A stretch of DNA of 11,133 bases. Source: an uncultured Erysipelotrichaceae bacterium (GTDB taxonomy: Bacteria > Bacillota_I > Bacilli_A > RF39 > UBA660). The stretch covers positions 1 through 11,133 of the forward strand of contig CADBLZ010000102.1 of assembly GCA_902795675.1 (NCBI GenBank), written 5' to 3'. A model generated the notes under the pieces. The model saw only the letters and a list, made by a program, of their open reading frames with translations. It made no database searches and was not told the origin of the DNA. This document shows positions 5,236 to 11,133 of the stretch, one piece after another (the first letter of the stretch is position 1; each line of letters begins with the position of its first letter). The position numbers and the translations under genes were made by a program.

Positions 5236-7002
5236 ATGGGTGAAGAAAAAAAGACAACATATGATAATGGTATTTTATTAAATCTTAAGAAATCTTTTAA
5301 GTATGCTAAAGGTGCTCGTTTGATGCTTTTCTTATATATTATCTTTGGTGCTCTGCTTGCTTTTATTGGTGTTATTGCTCCCCTACTTAGTGCTAAAGAG
5401 TTAATATATGTTACTGATGGTACATTTAAAAAGCTAGTTATTATTGCTTTATGTGTCTTTGCAGTTGAAATATCAAGAAATATATGTCGAGCATTATCAA
5501 GAATTACTTCTAGATTATTTGCTCGTGAAGTAATGAAACATATTCAAATTGATATGGCTGGTGAAATACTTAAGATTAAAACAGCTGATTTAGATAAGAA
5601 ATCAAGTGGAGTTTTTATTTCTAGATTAAATACAGATTCAGGTAAGATATCAGATATATTCTTAAAGTTAAATTATGATATTACTGATTTAATTAGTTCG
5701 ATTGGTGTTTTAGTAGCTATTTTCTTTATTAATAAGATTGTATTCTGTTACTTCTTAGTAGTAGTATTTATAATATTCTTAGTAAAAAGAAAAAGAATTA
5801 TTACTTATTTTATTAGAGACAAAAAGTTTAGAGAGTTAAGAGAAAAAGTTACTGGTCTTACTGGTGAACTTGTAAGAGGCGTTAGAGATGTTAAAGTCTT
5901 ATATGCTGGCAAATCATTTATGAAAGAAATAGATGAACGTATTACAGAAGTTAATCAAGAAAGATATAAGATGGATATGGTATCTATTAAATATGATTTA
6001 GTATCTGGTTCATTACAAGATCTATTTGATTTATTATTAATCTTATTATGTATCTATTTATTTAAACAAGATGGTTTATCAATAGCTAATTTCGTTATTA
6101 TATATATGTATCGAAATCGTGTTATGAATTTCTTAACAATTGTTACTGATGTTATGGAATCATTAAAAGACTTTAACTTGTCAGCTAATCGAGTATTTGA
6201 AATATTAGATGGTGCTGTATATCGTAAAGAAACATTTGGTACAAGACATATCGATAAGATTAAAGGTGACTTTGAATTTAAAGATGTATCATTCAGTTAT
6301 GATGATAAACAACAAGTATTAGATAATATTAGTTTTAAAATTAAACCTAATGAAACAGTTGCTTTCGTTGGTAAGTCTGGTGTTGGTAAATCGACTATCT
6401 TTAGTTTATTAGCAAAGATGTATGATGTTGATTCTGGACATATTTATATCGATGATATAGATATTAATGAATTAGATGAAGAATCTATTAGAAATAATTT
6501 AACAATTATTACACAAGCTCCTTATATCTTTAATATGAGTATTAAAGATAATCTTAGAATTGTTACTGATCATCTAACTAATAAGGAAATGAAAGAAGCT
6601 TGTAAGATGGCTAAGTTAGATAAGTTTATTGAATCTTTACCAGATAAATATGATACTATCGTTGGCGAAGGTGGTCTTACTCTATCTGGTGGTCAAAAAC
6701 AAAGACTTGCGATTGCTAGAGCATTTGTACAAAAGACAAAGATTATATTATTTGATGAAGCTACATCAGCACTTGATAATGAAACCCAAAAAGGTATTCA
6801 AGATGCTATTAATAATATGAAAAATAAATATACTATTTTGATAATTGCTCATCGTCTTTCAACAGTTATTAATGCAGATAGAATCTTATTTGTAAATGAT
6901 GGTAAGATAGTTGCTGAAGGAACACATAGACAATTATTAAGAAAAAGTAAAGAATATAAAGAATTATATGATTTAGAGTTAAAGAAAAAAGAAGATAATT
7001 AA
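5236..7002 (+). CDS. ABC exporter half-transporter, fused membrane and ATPase domains, 588 aa
   Basis: MsbA/LmrA-type exporter subunit that should dimerise in the membrane. Hydrophobic helices lie at about residues 28-53, 64-82, 150-185 (two helices) and 258-305. The cytoplasmic ATPase domain starts near 343. It has Walker A GKSGVGKS (379-386), Q-loop Gln427 in TQAPYIFN, signature LSGGQ (483-487), Walker B IILFDE (503-508) with catalytic Glu508, and H-loop His539 in AHRLST, so it should be active. A TTG at 5215 would add seven residues but lies upstream of the AAAGGGG site. ATG at 5236 is chosen. The substrate is unknown and no partner subunit is adjacent, so a homodimer is simplest, though a distant heterodimer partner is possible. 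The C-terminal KKKEDN tail is encoded by the terminator's 5' arm. Confidence 0.93.
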   Translation: MGEEKKTTYDNGILLNLKKSFKYAKGARLMLFLYIIFGALLAFIGVIAPLLSAKELIYVTDGTFKKLVIIALCVFAVEISRNICRALSRITSRLFAREVMKHIQIDMAGEILKIKTADLDKKSSGVFISRLNTDSGKISDIFLKLNYDITDLISSIGVLVAIFFINKIVFCYFLVVVFIIFLVKRKRIITYFIRDKKFRELREKVTGLTGELVRGVRDVKVLYAGKSFMKEIDERITEVNQERYKMDMVSIKYDLVSGSLQDLFDLLLILLCIYLFKQDGLSIANFVIIYMYRNRVMNFLTIVTDVMESLKDFNLSANRVFEILDGAVYRKETFGTRHIDKIKGDFEFKDVSFSYDDKQQVLDNISFKIKPNETVAFVGKSGVGKSTIFSLLAKMYDVDSGHIYIDDIDINELDEESIRNNLTIITQAPYIFNMSIKDNLRIVTDHLTNKEMKEACKMAKLDKFIESLPDKYDTIVGEGGLTLSGGQKQRLAIARAFVQKTKIILFDEATSALDNETQKGIQDAINNMKNKYTILIIAHRLSTVINADRILFVNDGKIVAEGTHRQLLRKSKEYKELYDLELKKKEDN

Positions 7003-7014
7003 TCTTCTTTTTTT
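6985..7014. terminator. Bidirectional terminator between the ABC exporter gene and mutL
   Basis: Twelve-bp hairpin A6GAAGAT (6985-6996) with ATCTTCT6 (7002-7013) and a five-base loop, giving T-tracts on both strands. The exporter stop (7000-7002) lies at the loop, and the mutL stop (7013-7015) lies in the T-tract. It resembles the miaA/transglutaminase terminator in sequence. Confidence 0.9.
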
Positions 7015-8803
7015 AATTCATTACTCTTTTAAACATTCTTTCTAAATCATAAGTACTGAACTTTATGATAGAAGGTCTTCCATGAGCACAGTTATATGGA
7101 TTTTTACATTGTAATAATTCATCTACTATTTCTTGCATTATCTCGATTGATAATGGTGTGTTAGCTCTAATACTCATCTTACAAGCAATTGTAGCTAATA
7201 CTTTATTATTAAATCTAACACGATCAAACGATGAACCTTGAACAATTATTTCATCGAAGATATTTCTTATTATTTCTTCTTCATATCCTTCTTTTAACCA
7301 TGTAGGGTGAGTTTTAACTTGATATGTATTTAAACCAAATTCTTCAACAACAAAACCCATATCTTCTAAAACATCCATGTGTTCTTTTATAAGTAAGAAG
7401 TCACTTGGTGATAGTTCTATTGTTACAGGTATTAACATATCAGTTGTTAGGATTTCTTTATGTTCAAAGCTATCAATTACTCTTTCATAATTTACACGTT
7501 CTTGAGCAGCATGTTGATCGATTAAGAATAAACCATCTTCATTATGACACACAATATATGTACCTAGTACTTGCCCTACTACTTCTAAGTTAAGAAGTCT
7601 AAATTGAGGGTTCATGATTTTTTCCATGACACTTTGATATCTTTTTGGTTCTTCTTTTACTACTGGAGTAGATTCTTCTACTGTATCAAATAAGTTATAA
7701 TCTTCTTTTATTTCAGTTACTACTTTATCTTCTAAGTCTTTTTGAATATCTTTATCTTCAATCATGTTTTTAGGTAATTCAATTAAAGTCTTTTCACTCT
7801 TTAAAGCATTAGGTATTAAAAGCACTTCTTGAAGTTTATTACTAATAGTTGTTGTAATTAGTTCATATAATTCTTCCATTTTAGATAGTTTTATATCTTG
7901 TTTTGTTGGATGAATATTAACATCAATTAATGTTGGATCAGTATATATTTTAATTACTACTACAGGATACTTTATGTCTGGTTTATATCTAAAATATGCA
8001 TCATTAATAGCTTTATTTAGATCATAATTCTTTACTATACGATTATTAACGATAGTAATCATATAGTTTCTATTAGACTTTAATACTTCTGGTTTACAGA
8101 TATAACCTTCAATATCATAATCATCATTAGATCCTTTTATTTCAACCATATTAGATGATACTTGTAAGCCATATATTTCATGAATTACTTTAAGTAAGTT
8201 ATTTGATCCGCTTGTTTTAACTAGTTCTTTATCGTTATTATATAAACTGAATTTTATATTAGGATAACTAAGAGCAAGCTTTTCTATAAATTGAACTGAT
8301 TGACTTAGTTCATATTGTTCACTTTTAAGATATTTTAATCTTGCTGGTGTATTATAGAATAAGTTTTTAACTTCGATAATAGTTCCTCTTCTAGCATCAC
8401 TTGCTTCATCTACTAATTTTTGACCACCTTTTAGTTTTAAGTGAGTACCAACATTAGTAGCACAAGTAGTTAAATCTACTTCTGAAACAGATGCTATACT
8501 TGGTAAAGCTTCACCACGGAAACCTAAAGTATTAATAAAGAATAAGTCATCTTCTTTTTTTAATTTAGATGTAGCATGACGTTCAAAACAGATTTCAGCA
8601 TCATCATGTTCCATACCTATTCCATTATCAGTTATTTTAATTCCTTGAAGGCCTCCATTAGTTAGTTCTACTTTTATTTCTGTAGATTCAGCATCAATGG
8701 AGTTTTCACATAATTCTTTTACAATTGAGGCACATTTTTCAATTACTTCACCAGCAGCGATTTTATTTGCTAGTGATTCTGACATTACTTTAATTTTCGT
8801 CAT
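7013..8803 (-). CDS. mutL: DNA mismatch repair protein MutL with endonuclease motif, 596 aa
   Basis: GHKL-type ATPase that couples MutS mismatch recognition to strand incision. N-terminal motifs (596-aa numbering) are ELCENSIDA (30-38) with catalytic Glu33 and Mg-binding Asn34, TDNGIGM (58-64), RHATSK (75-80), GFRGEALPSIASVS (94-107) and LFYNTPAR (148-155). A variable acidic linker covers about 330-400. The C-terminal dimerisation domain has the DQHA(X)2E(X)4E endonuclease motif (429-440), ACKMSIRA, CAHGRP (572-577; usually CPHGRP) and FKR near the end. It is therefore a nicking MutL, as in MutH-less bacteria. A GTG at 8812 is in frame, but AGAGGTG (8810-8816) lies 6 bases before ATG 8803, so ATG is chosen. 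The start overlaps the end of the GTPase gene by 14 bases, suggesting translational coupling. No mutS is next to it. Confidence 0.96.
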   Translation of the reverse strand: MTKIKVMSESLANKIAAGEVIEKCASIVKELCENSIDAESTEIKVELTNGGLQGIKITDNGIGMEHDDAEICFERHATSKLKKEDDLFFINTLGFRGEALPSIASVSEVDLTTCATNVGTHLKLKGGQKLVDEASDARRGTIIEVKNLFYNTPARLKYLKSEQYELSQSVQFIEKLALSYPNIKFSLYNNDKELVKTSGSNNLLKVIHEIYGLQVSSNMVEIKGSNDDYDIEGYICKPEVLKSNRNYMITIVNNRIVKNYDLNKAINDAYFRYKPDIKYPVVVIKIYTDPTLIDVNIHPTKQDIKLSKMEELYELITTTISNKLQEVLLIPNALKSEKTLIELPKNMIEDKDIQKDLEDKVVTEIKEDYNLFDTVEESTPVVKEEPKRYQSVMEKIMNPQFRLLNLEVVGQVLGTYIVCHNEDGLFLIDQHAAQERVNYERVIDSFEHKEILTTDMLIPVTIELSPSDFLLIKEHMDVLEDMGFVVEEFGLNTYQVKTHPTWLKEGYEEEIIRNIFDEIIVQGSSFDRVRFNNKVLATIACKMSIRANTPLSIEIMQEIVDELLQCKNPYNCAHGRPSIIKFSTYDLERMFKRVMN

Positions 8804-9788
8804 TTTGAGCACCTCTAAAGAACGAATTTCTTAATTCGATTAAATCTATATATTCCTTATTAACTCTTAATTTACAAGCTTTTTTGATATTAATAAAGCC
8901 AATACTTTTTATTACTATATCTGTATTATCTTTTATGTCTAAAGTAGTACTATTTTTAATGTCTTTATTAAATAGTTTATCTAGTTTTAAGTTATAAGAA
9001 ATATAGAATGTAAGTGAATTACTATTATCTGTATTAAAGTATAATTTATCTTCTAAGTTTAAAATCATATTATCTTTTGTTTGCATTGTAATTGGTTTTA
9101 AAGAAGATGCTGGGTTTATTCTTTTTATTAAGTCATATTCATCATCATTATATAATGTTTTATTTAAAACAAAACCTGGTGAATCAAATAGTTTAATATC
9201 TTCTAAATCAATTTCAATAAAGTTAGCTGTTGTGTTTGGTATTAGAGATACTGTTATATCTGAACCTTTACCATTTTTAGCTTTTAGTTTATTAAGTAAA
9301 GTTGATTTACCACTATTTGTGTAACCAACGATATATGATTCTTTGTAGTTATTATCTTCTAGTATTTTATAGATAACTGATGTATTAACATTACTTCTAG
9401 AAGATAATAAAGCGACATCATCTTCGATATTATATTCTTCTCTAATAAAGTTTACTAAGTTTTCTTCTTTGATACCTTTTGGAATGATATCTATTTTAGT
9501 AATTATTAATGTTTTAGGACATTTAATACTTTTAAATGTATTAATTGTTTCTGTATTAAGATTTAAGAAATCAATTAAGTATAAGACATATTTGTTATCT
9601 TTATTAATTGTATCTAGGACATATTTATTAATATTATCTAAATGTAATGATGATTTATAGTTATAATTAATTATCTTAAAACATCTTTCACAATAATCTT
9701 TACCTTCTATATTAGATGCATCAATATAACCTGGTAAAGTTTTATCAATAGATTGTAATTCAGCTCCACAACCAATACATTTTTTCAT
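8790..9788 (-). CDS. yqeH: YqeH-type circularly permuted GTPase with zinc finger, 332 aa
   Basis: In Bacillus, YqeH is needed for 30S subunit assembly. The GTPase motifs occur in permuted order: G4 TKID (97-100), G5 SSR (129-131), G1 GYTNSGKST (155-163), G2 candidate Thr186/187 and G3 DSPG (202-205). A treble-clef-like zinc finger precedes them, with CIGC (4-7) and CERC (33-36), which is typical of YqeH. G4 has Thr where most members have Asn, a substitution tolerated in other GTPases. At 332 residues it is shorter than Bacillus YqeH (about 366), and the C-terminal region (about 225-332) is the least conserved part. Start is ATG at 9788, with AGAGGT (9796-9801) 7 bases upstream. It is first in a two-gene unit with overlapping mutL. 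Confidence 0.9.
   Translation of the reverse strand: MKKCIGCGAELQSIDKTLPGYIDASNIEGKDYCERCFKIINYNYKSSLHLDNINKYVLDTINKDNKYVLYLIDFLNLNTETINTFKSIKCPKTLIITKIDIIPKGIKEENLVNFIREEYNIEDDVALLSSRSNVNTSVIYKILEDNNYKESYIVGYTNSGKSTLLNKLKAKNGKGSDITVSLIPNTTANFIEIDLEDIKLFDSPGFVLNKTLYNDDEYDLIKRINPASSLKPITMQTKDNMILNLEDKLYFNTDNSNSLTFYISYNLKLDKLFNKDIKNSTTLDIKDNTDIVIKSIGFINIKKACKLRVNKEYIDLIELRNSFFRGAQNDEN
8810..8816 (-). promoter_or_regulatory. Ribosome site that fixes the mutL start
   Basis: AGAGGTG on the minus strand, 6 bases before the ATG at 8803. It covers the in-frame GTG at 8812, which is therefore unlikely to be the start. It lies inside the coding sequence of the upstream GTPase gene. Confidence 0.75.
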
Positions 9789-9812
9789 AATAATTACCTC
9801 TCAATTAGTTAT

Positions 9813-9820
9813 ATTATAAC
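9813..9820 (-). promoter_or_regulatory. -10 element of the yqeH-mutL unit (GTTATAAT)
   Basis: Minus-strand TATAAT at 9813-9818 preceded by GT. It lacks the TG extension seen at four other genes because A replaces T. Any -35 would fall in the T-tract of the preceding terminator and is weak (TTTTTA, 9836-9841). Expected leader is about 17 bases with AGAGGT inside it. Confidence 0.5.
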
Positions 9821-9836
9821 TTATTTTTTAGAATTT

Positions 9837-9857
9837 AAAAAGGAGCATTAGCTCCTT
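9837..9857 (-). terminator. Intrinsic terminator of the lipoprotein gene
   Basis: Seven-bp stem AAGGAGC/GCTCCTT (9840-9846 with 9851-9857) with a four-base loop, the most GC-rich terminator stem in the window. Five T residues follow on the minus strand (9841-9837). The TAA stop at 9856-9858 overlaps the 5' arm. Confidence 0.85.
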
Positions 9858-10464
9858 ATTTTGAAGAACATTTTTCATCACTTGAAGTGAAGATTTCTTG
9901 GCAATCAGCATCAGCACATAAGTACTTATCTTTAATATAAAGTAATGTTGTTTTACCACCATCATCTGGTGTTAATGTTATAACACCATTCTTTTCTTGG
10001 TATTTACCTGTTACTTTATCATTATCTGTTGCCTCATCTGAGTTAGTGTATGTATATTTATGACCTTTTTCTAAGTTATAAATAGTAATACCTGTTTTAG
10101 CAAAGCTTTGTTTAGCTTCTAAAACACCACTCATTTTACTTAACTCTTCGACATATGTTCCAATATTATCTACTGAATCAAATGAAACAATAAAGTTAGC
10201 ATAGATATCTATATCTTCTGGACTTTGACCCATTTGAGCAGCATAGTCTTCTTTAGATATAAAGTTAATGCTATCAATATTTTCATAGTCATTTAATACT
10301 TTTTCAATCTTAGTTTTATCATTCTCAGTGTAACCATCTTTCATTAAAACAGTTATTACAGCTGCTTCATCATAATTACACCAATAACCGATATATTTTT
10401 TACCACAACCAGTTAGTAATAAGACAGTTGCCAATAAGATTATAAATGATTTTAATCTTCTCAT
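9856..10464 (-). CDS. Lipoprotein with FtsX extracellular-domain-like region, 202 aa
   Basis: Signal peptide MRRLKSFIILLATVLLLTGC with lipobox LTGC. Cys20 is the expected lipidation site, so the mature protein sits on the outer face of the membrane. Residues about 34-119 read like the extracellular domain of the division permease FtsX: AAVITVLMKDGYTEND, then KIEKVLNDYENIDSINFISKEDY, a charged insert, and FIVSFDSVDNIGTYVEELSKMSGVLEA. The permease helices are absent. The C-terminal part (about 125-202) is beta-rich with NGVITLTPDDGGKTTLLYIKD. Four further cysteines (29, 183, 188, 199) could form disulfides. ATG at 10476 would add four residues but has no ribosome site. GGGG (10471-10474) lies 6 bases before ATG 10464, which is chosen. 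It follows divIVA by 30 bases across a hairpin. Gene and lipoprotein calls are firm. The FtsX resemblance is by eye. Confidence 0.85.
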   Translation of the reverse strand: MRRLKSFIILLATVLLLTGCGKKYIGYWCNYDEAAVITVLMKDGYTENDKTKIEKVLNDYENIDSINFISKEDYAAQMGQSPEDIDIYANFIVSFDSVDNIGTYVEELSKMSGVLEAKQSFAKTGITIYNLEKGHKYTYTNSDEATDNDKVTGKYQEKNGVITLTPDDGGKTTLLYIKDKYLCADADCQEIFTSSDEKCSSK

Positions 10465-10482
10465 TTTTATCCCCATTTCAAT

Positions 10483-10508
10483 AAAAATAAGGAATTAACT
10501 TTCCTTAT
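10483..10508 (-). terminator. Weak terminator or attenuator between divIVA and the lipoprotein gene
   Basis: Eight-bp AT-rich hairpin ATAAGGAA/TTCCTTAT (10487-10494 with 10501-10508). The divIVA stop (10495-10497) is in the loop, and T5 follows on the minus strand (10487-10483). No promoter is visible between it and the lipoprotein start 19 bases later, so it probably reduces rather than abolishes read-through. Confidence 0.6.
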
Positions 10509-10938
10509 CTTCTAATTTTATATTATCGACATCATCAACCATTACTAGTTGTTCTTCGATAGTAGATTTTATTCTTTTTTTGTATATTTCAAGACTTCTT
10601 CTTATTTGATCAGTTTCCATATCAATCTTTTCAGCTTTAATTAAAGCATCATTGATAATTTGATTAGCATTTTTCTTTGCTTCATCGATTATATTTTTTG
10701 CTTCATCACGAGCAACATCTTTTATTTTTTTAGAACTTTCTTCAGCTGTTAAGATGGCTCTATTTAAAGTTGTTTCTAAATCAGTATGGTTTTGACGGTC
10801 TTCTTTTAATCTATTTATTTCTTCATCTTTAGTTTTTAGTTTCTCATATAGAGCAGCATATTCTCTAGTAACTTCATTAACAAAGTTATTTACTTCAAGC
10901 TTATTGTAACCATTAAGTTCAGTATTAAACTTCTTCAT
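10495..10938 (-). CDS. divIVA: DivIVA-domain coiled-coil protein, 147 aa
   Basis: DivIVA proteins bind curved or negative-curvature membrane at septa and poles and recruit division or wall-growth factors. The N-terminal segment (4-34) fits the lipid-binding domain: FNTELNGYNKLEVNNFVNEV with Phe4, the GYN turn (10-12) and Phe19, matching the usual F..RGYd..EVd.FLd.v pattern except that Asn replaces the usual Arg. A long helix from about 24 to 130 is coiled-coil, with alanine-rich A..A..E repeats at 60-105 (EEAKKNA-like segments) typical of the family. At 147 residues it is shorter than Bacillus subtilis DivIVA (about 164) and longer than GpsB. Start is ATG at 10938 after a near-perfect GAGGTGAT (10942-10949), which predicts strong translation. 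The FtsX-like lipoprotein follows. Symbol is by family, and orthology is not proven. Confidence 0.85.
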   Translation of the reverse strand: MKKFNTELNGYNKLEVNNFVNEVTREYAALYEKLKTKDEEINRLKEDRQNHTDLETTLNRAILTAEESSKKIKDVARDEAKNIIDEAKKNANQIINDALIKAEKIDMETDQIRRSLEIYKKRIKSTIEEQLVMVDDVDNIKLEDKES

Positions 10939-10969
10939 GCTATCACCTCAAATGAAGATTTAGATTATT

Positions 10970-11089
10970 TTACCAATCAGGTTCTTCTTTTTTATCTTTG
11001 TCTTTAGCGTTGCTATCGTCAGATATTTTACCTTGAACATCTACATTTTTAGGTGCACATACATAAATACCTACACCAATCTTTTGCAT
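10970..11089 (-). CDS. Small ORF, 39 aa, or C-terminus of a longer gene entering from the right edge
   Basis: Not recognised. From ATG 11089 it reads MQKIGVGIYVCAPKN, then a hydrophilic lysine/aspartate-rich stretch, ending KKEEPDW before TAA at 10970-10972. AGGAGG (11094-11099) lies 4 bases upstream of the ATG, a strong but rather close ribosome site. The frame is also open upstream to the window edge, adding a hydrophobic IDFLYGCIYAIGGT segment. It may therefore be the tail of a membrane protein rather than a separate small gene. It ends 31 bases before the divIVA start, so it is probably in the same operon. A TTGACT/TATGCT pair at 11102-11130 looks like a promoter but would start the mRNA inside the ribosome site. 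Coding is likely, the start is uncertain. Confidence 0.5.
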   Translation of the reverse strand: MQKIGVGIYVCAPKNVDVQGKISDDSNAKDKDKKEEPDW

Positions 11090-11133
11090 AGTTCCTCCTA
11101 TAGCATAAATGCAACCATATAAAAAGTCAATAA

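Noticed and set aside
11102..11130. TTGACT-17-TATGCT promoter-like pair on the minus strand at the right edge
   Set aside because: The mRNA would start inside the AGGAGG site of the following frame, and the region is open in the same frame. It is probably fortuitous or lies within a longer gene.
1..11133. Tandem-repeat arrays, CRISPR, tRNA or riboswitch structures
   Set aside because: I found no regularly spaced repeats, no cloverleaf-like segment and no long structured leader. All intergenic gaps are short.

Overview
The window is a strongly AT-rich stretch of bacterial chromosome carrying housekeeping genes of a low-GC Bacilli-type organism. The supporting content is a PPDK, a Xer recombinase, S20, MiaA, a MutL that keeps the endonuclease motif, a YqeH-type circularly permuted GTPase and DivIVA. 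Tryptophan is encoded by TGG and every visible stop is TAA, so the standard bacterial code (table 11) fits and a Mycoplasma-type code is not needed. The best guess is an uncultured gut-type Bacilli lineage near RF39, Erysipelotrichia or Acholeplasma relatives. That placement is inference from base composition and gene content only. I see no tRNA, rRNA, CRISPR array, insertion sequence or riboswitch, and no gene-free stretch longer than about 130 bases.

Left part (1-2950, all minus strand): the N-terminal part of pyruvate phosphate dikinase runs off the left edge. Upstream of it lies a XerC/XerD-type tyrosine recombinase with its own terminator. Next comes a two-gene unit of unrecognised proteins (193 and 224 residues) driven from a good sigma-A-type promoter at 2926-2955. 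The 224-residue protein has three internal repeats of about 40 residues and a QLTLF pentapeptide that resembles a sliding-clamp-binding motif.

Middle (2950-7015): divergent from that unit, rpsT (S20) and then a membrane-anchored transglutaminase-like protein run on the plus strand. miaA runs on the minus strand and a half-size ABC exporter on the plus strand. The exporter sits between mutL and miaA, which are often neighbours in related bacteria.

Right part (7013-11133, all minus): a short reading frame at the edge, a DivIVA-domain coiled coil, and a lipoprotein whose extracytoplasmic part resembles the extracellular domain of FtsX. Then, from a separate promoter, the YqeH-type GTPase overlaps mutL by 14 bases. 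DivIVA next to an FtsX-ECD-like lipoprotein suggests a cell-division or wall-growth locus. YqeH-mutL is ribosome assembly plus mismatch repair.

The DNA-level architecture is consistent. Genes end in hairpins that contain the TAA stop, genes start a few bases after extended -10 promoters (TGTTATAAT), and leaders are very short. At several junctions the U-tract of one gene's terminator runs almost directly into the next gene's -10 element. No obviously new multi-gene system is visible. The items most worth checking are the FtsX-like lipoprotein, the repeat/clamp-motif protein with its partner, and the stop-codon-embedded terminators.
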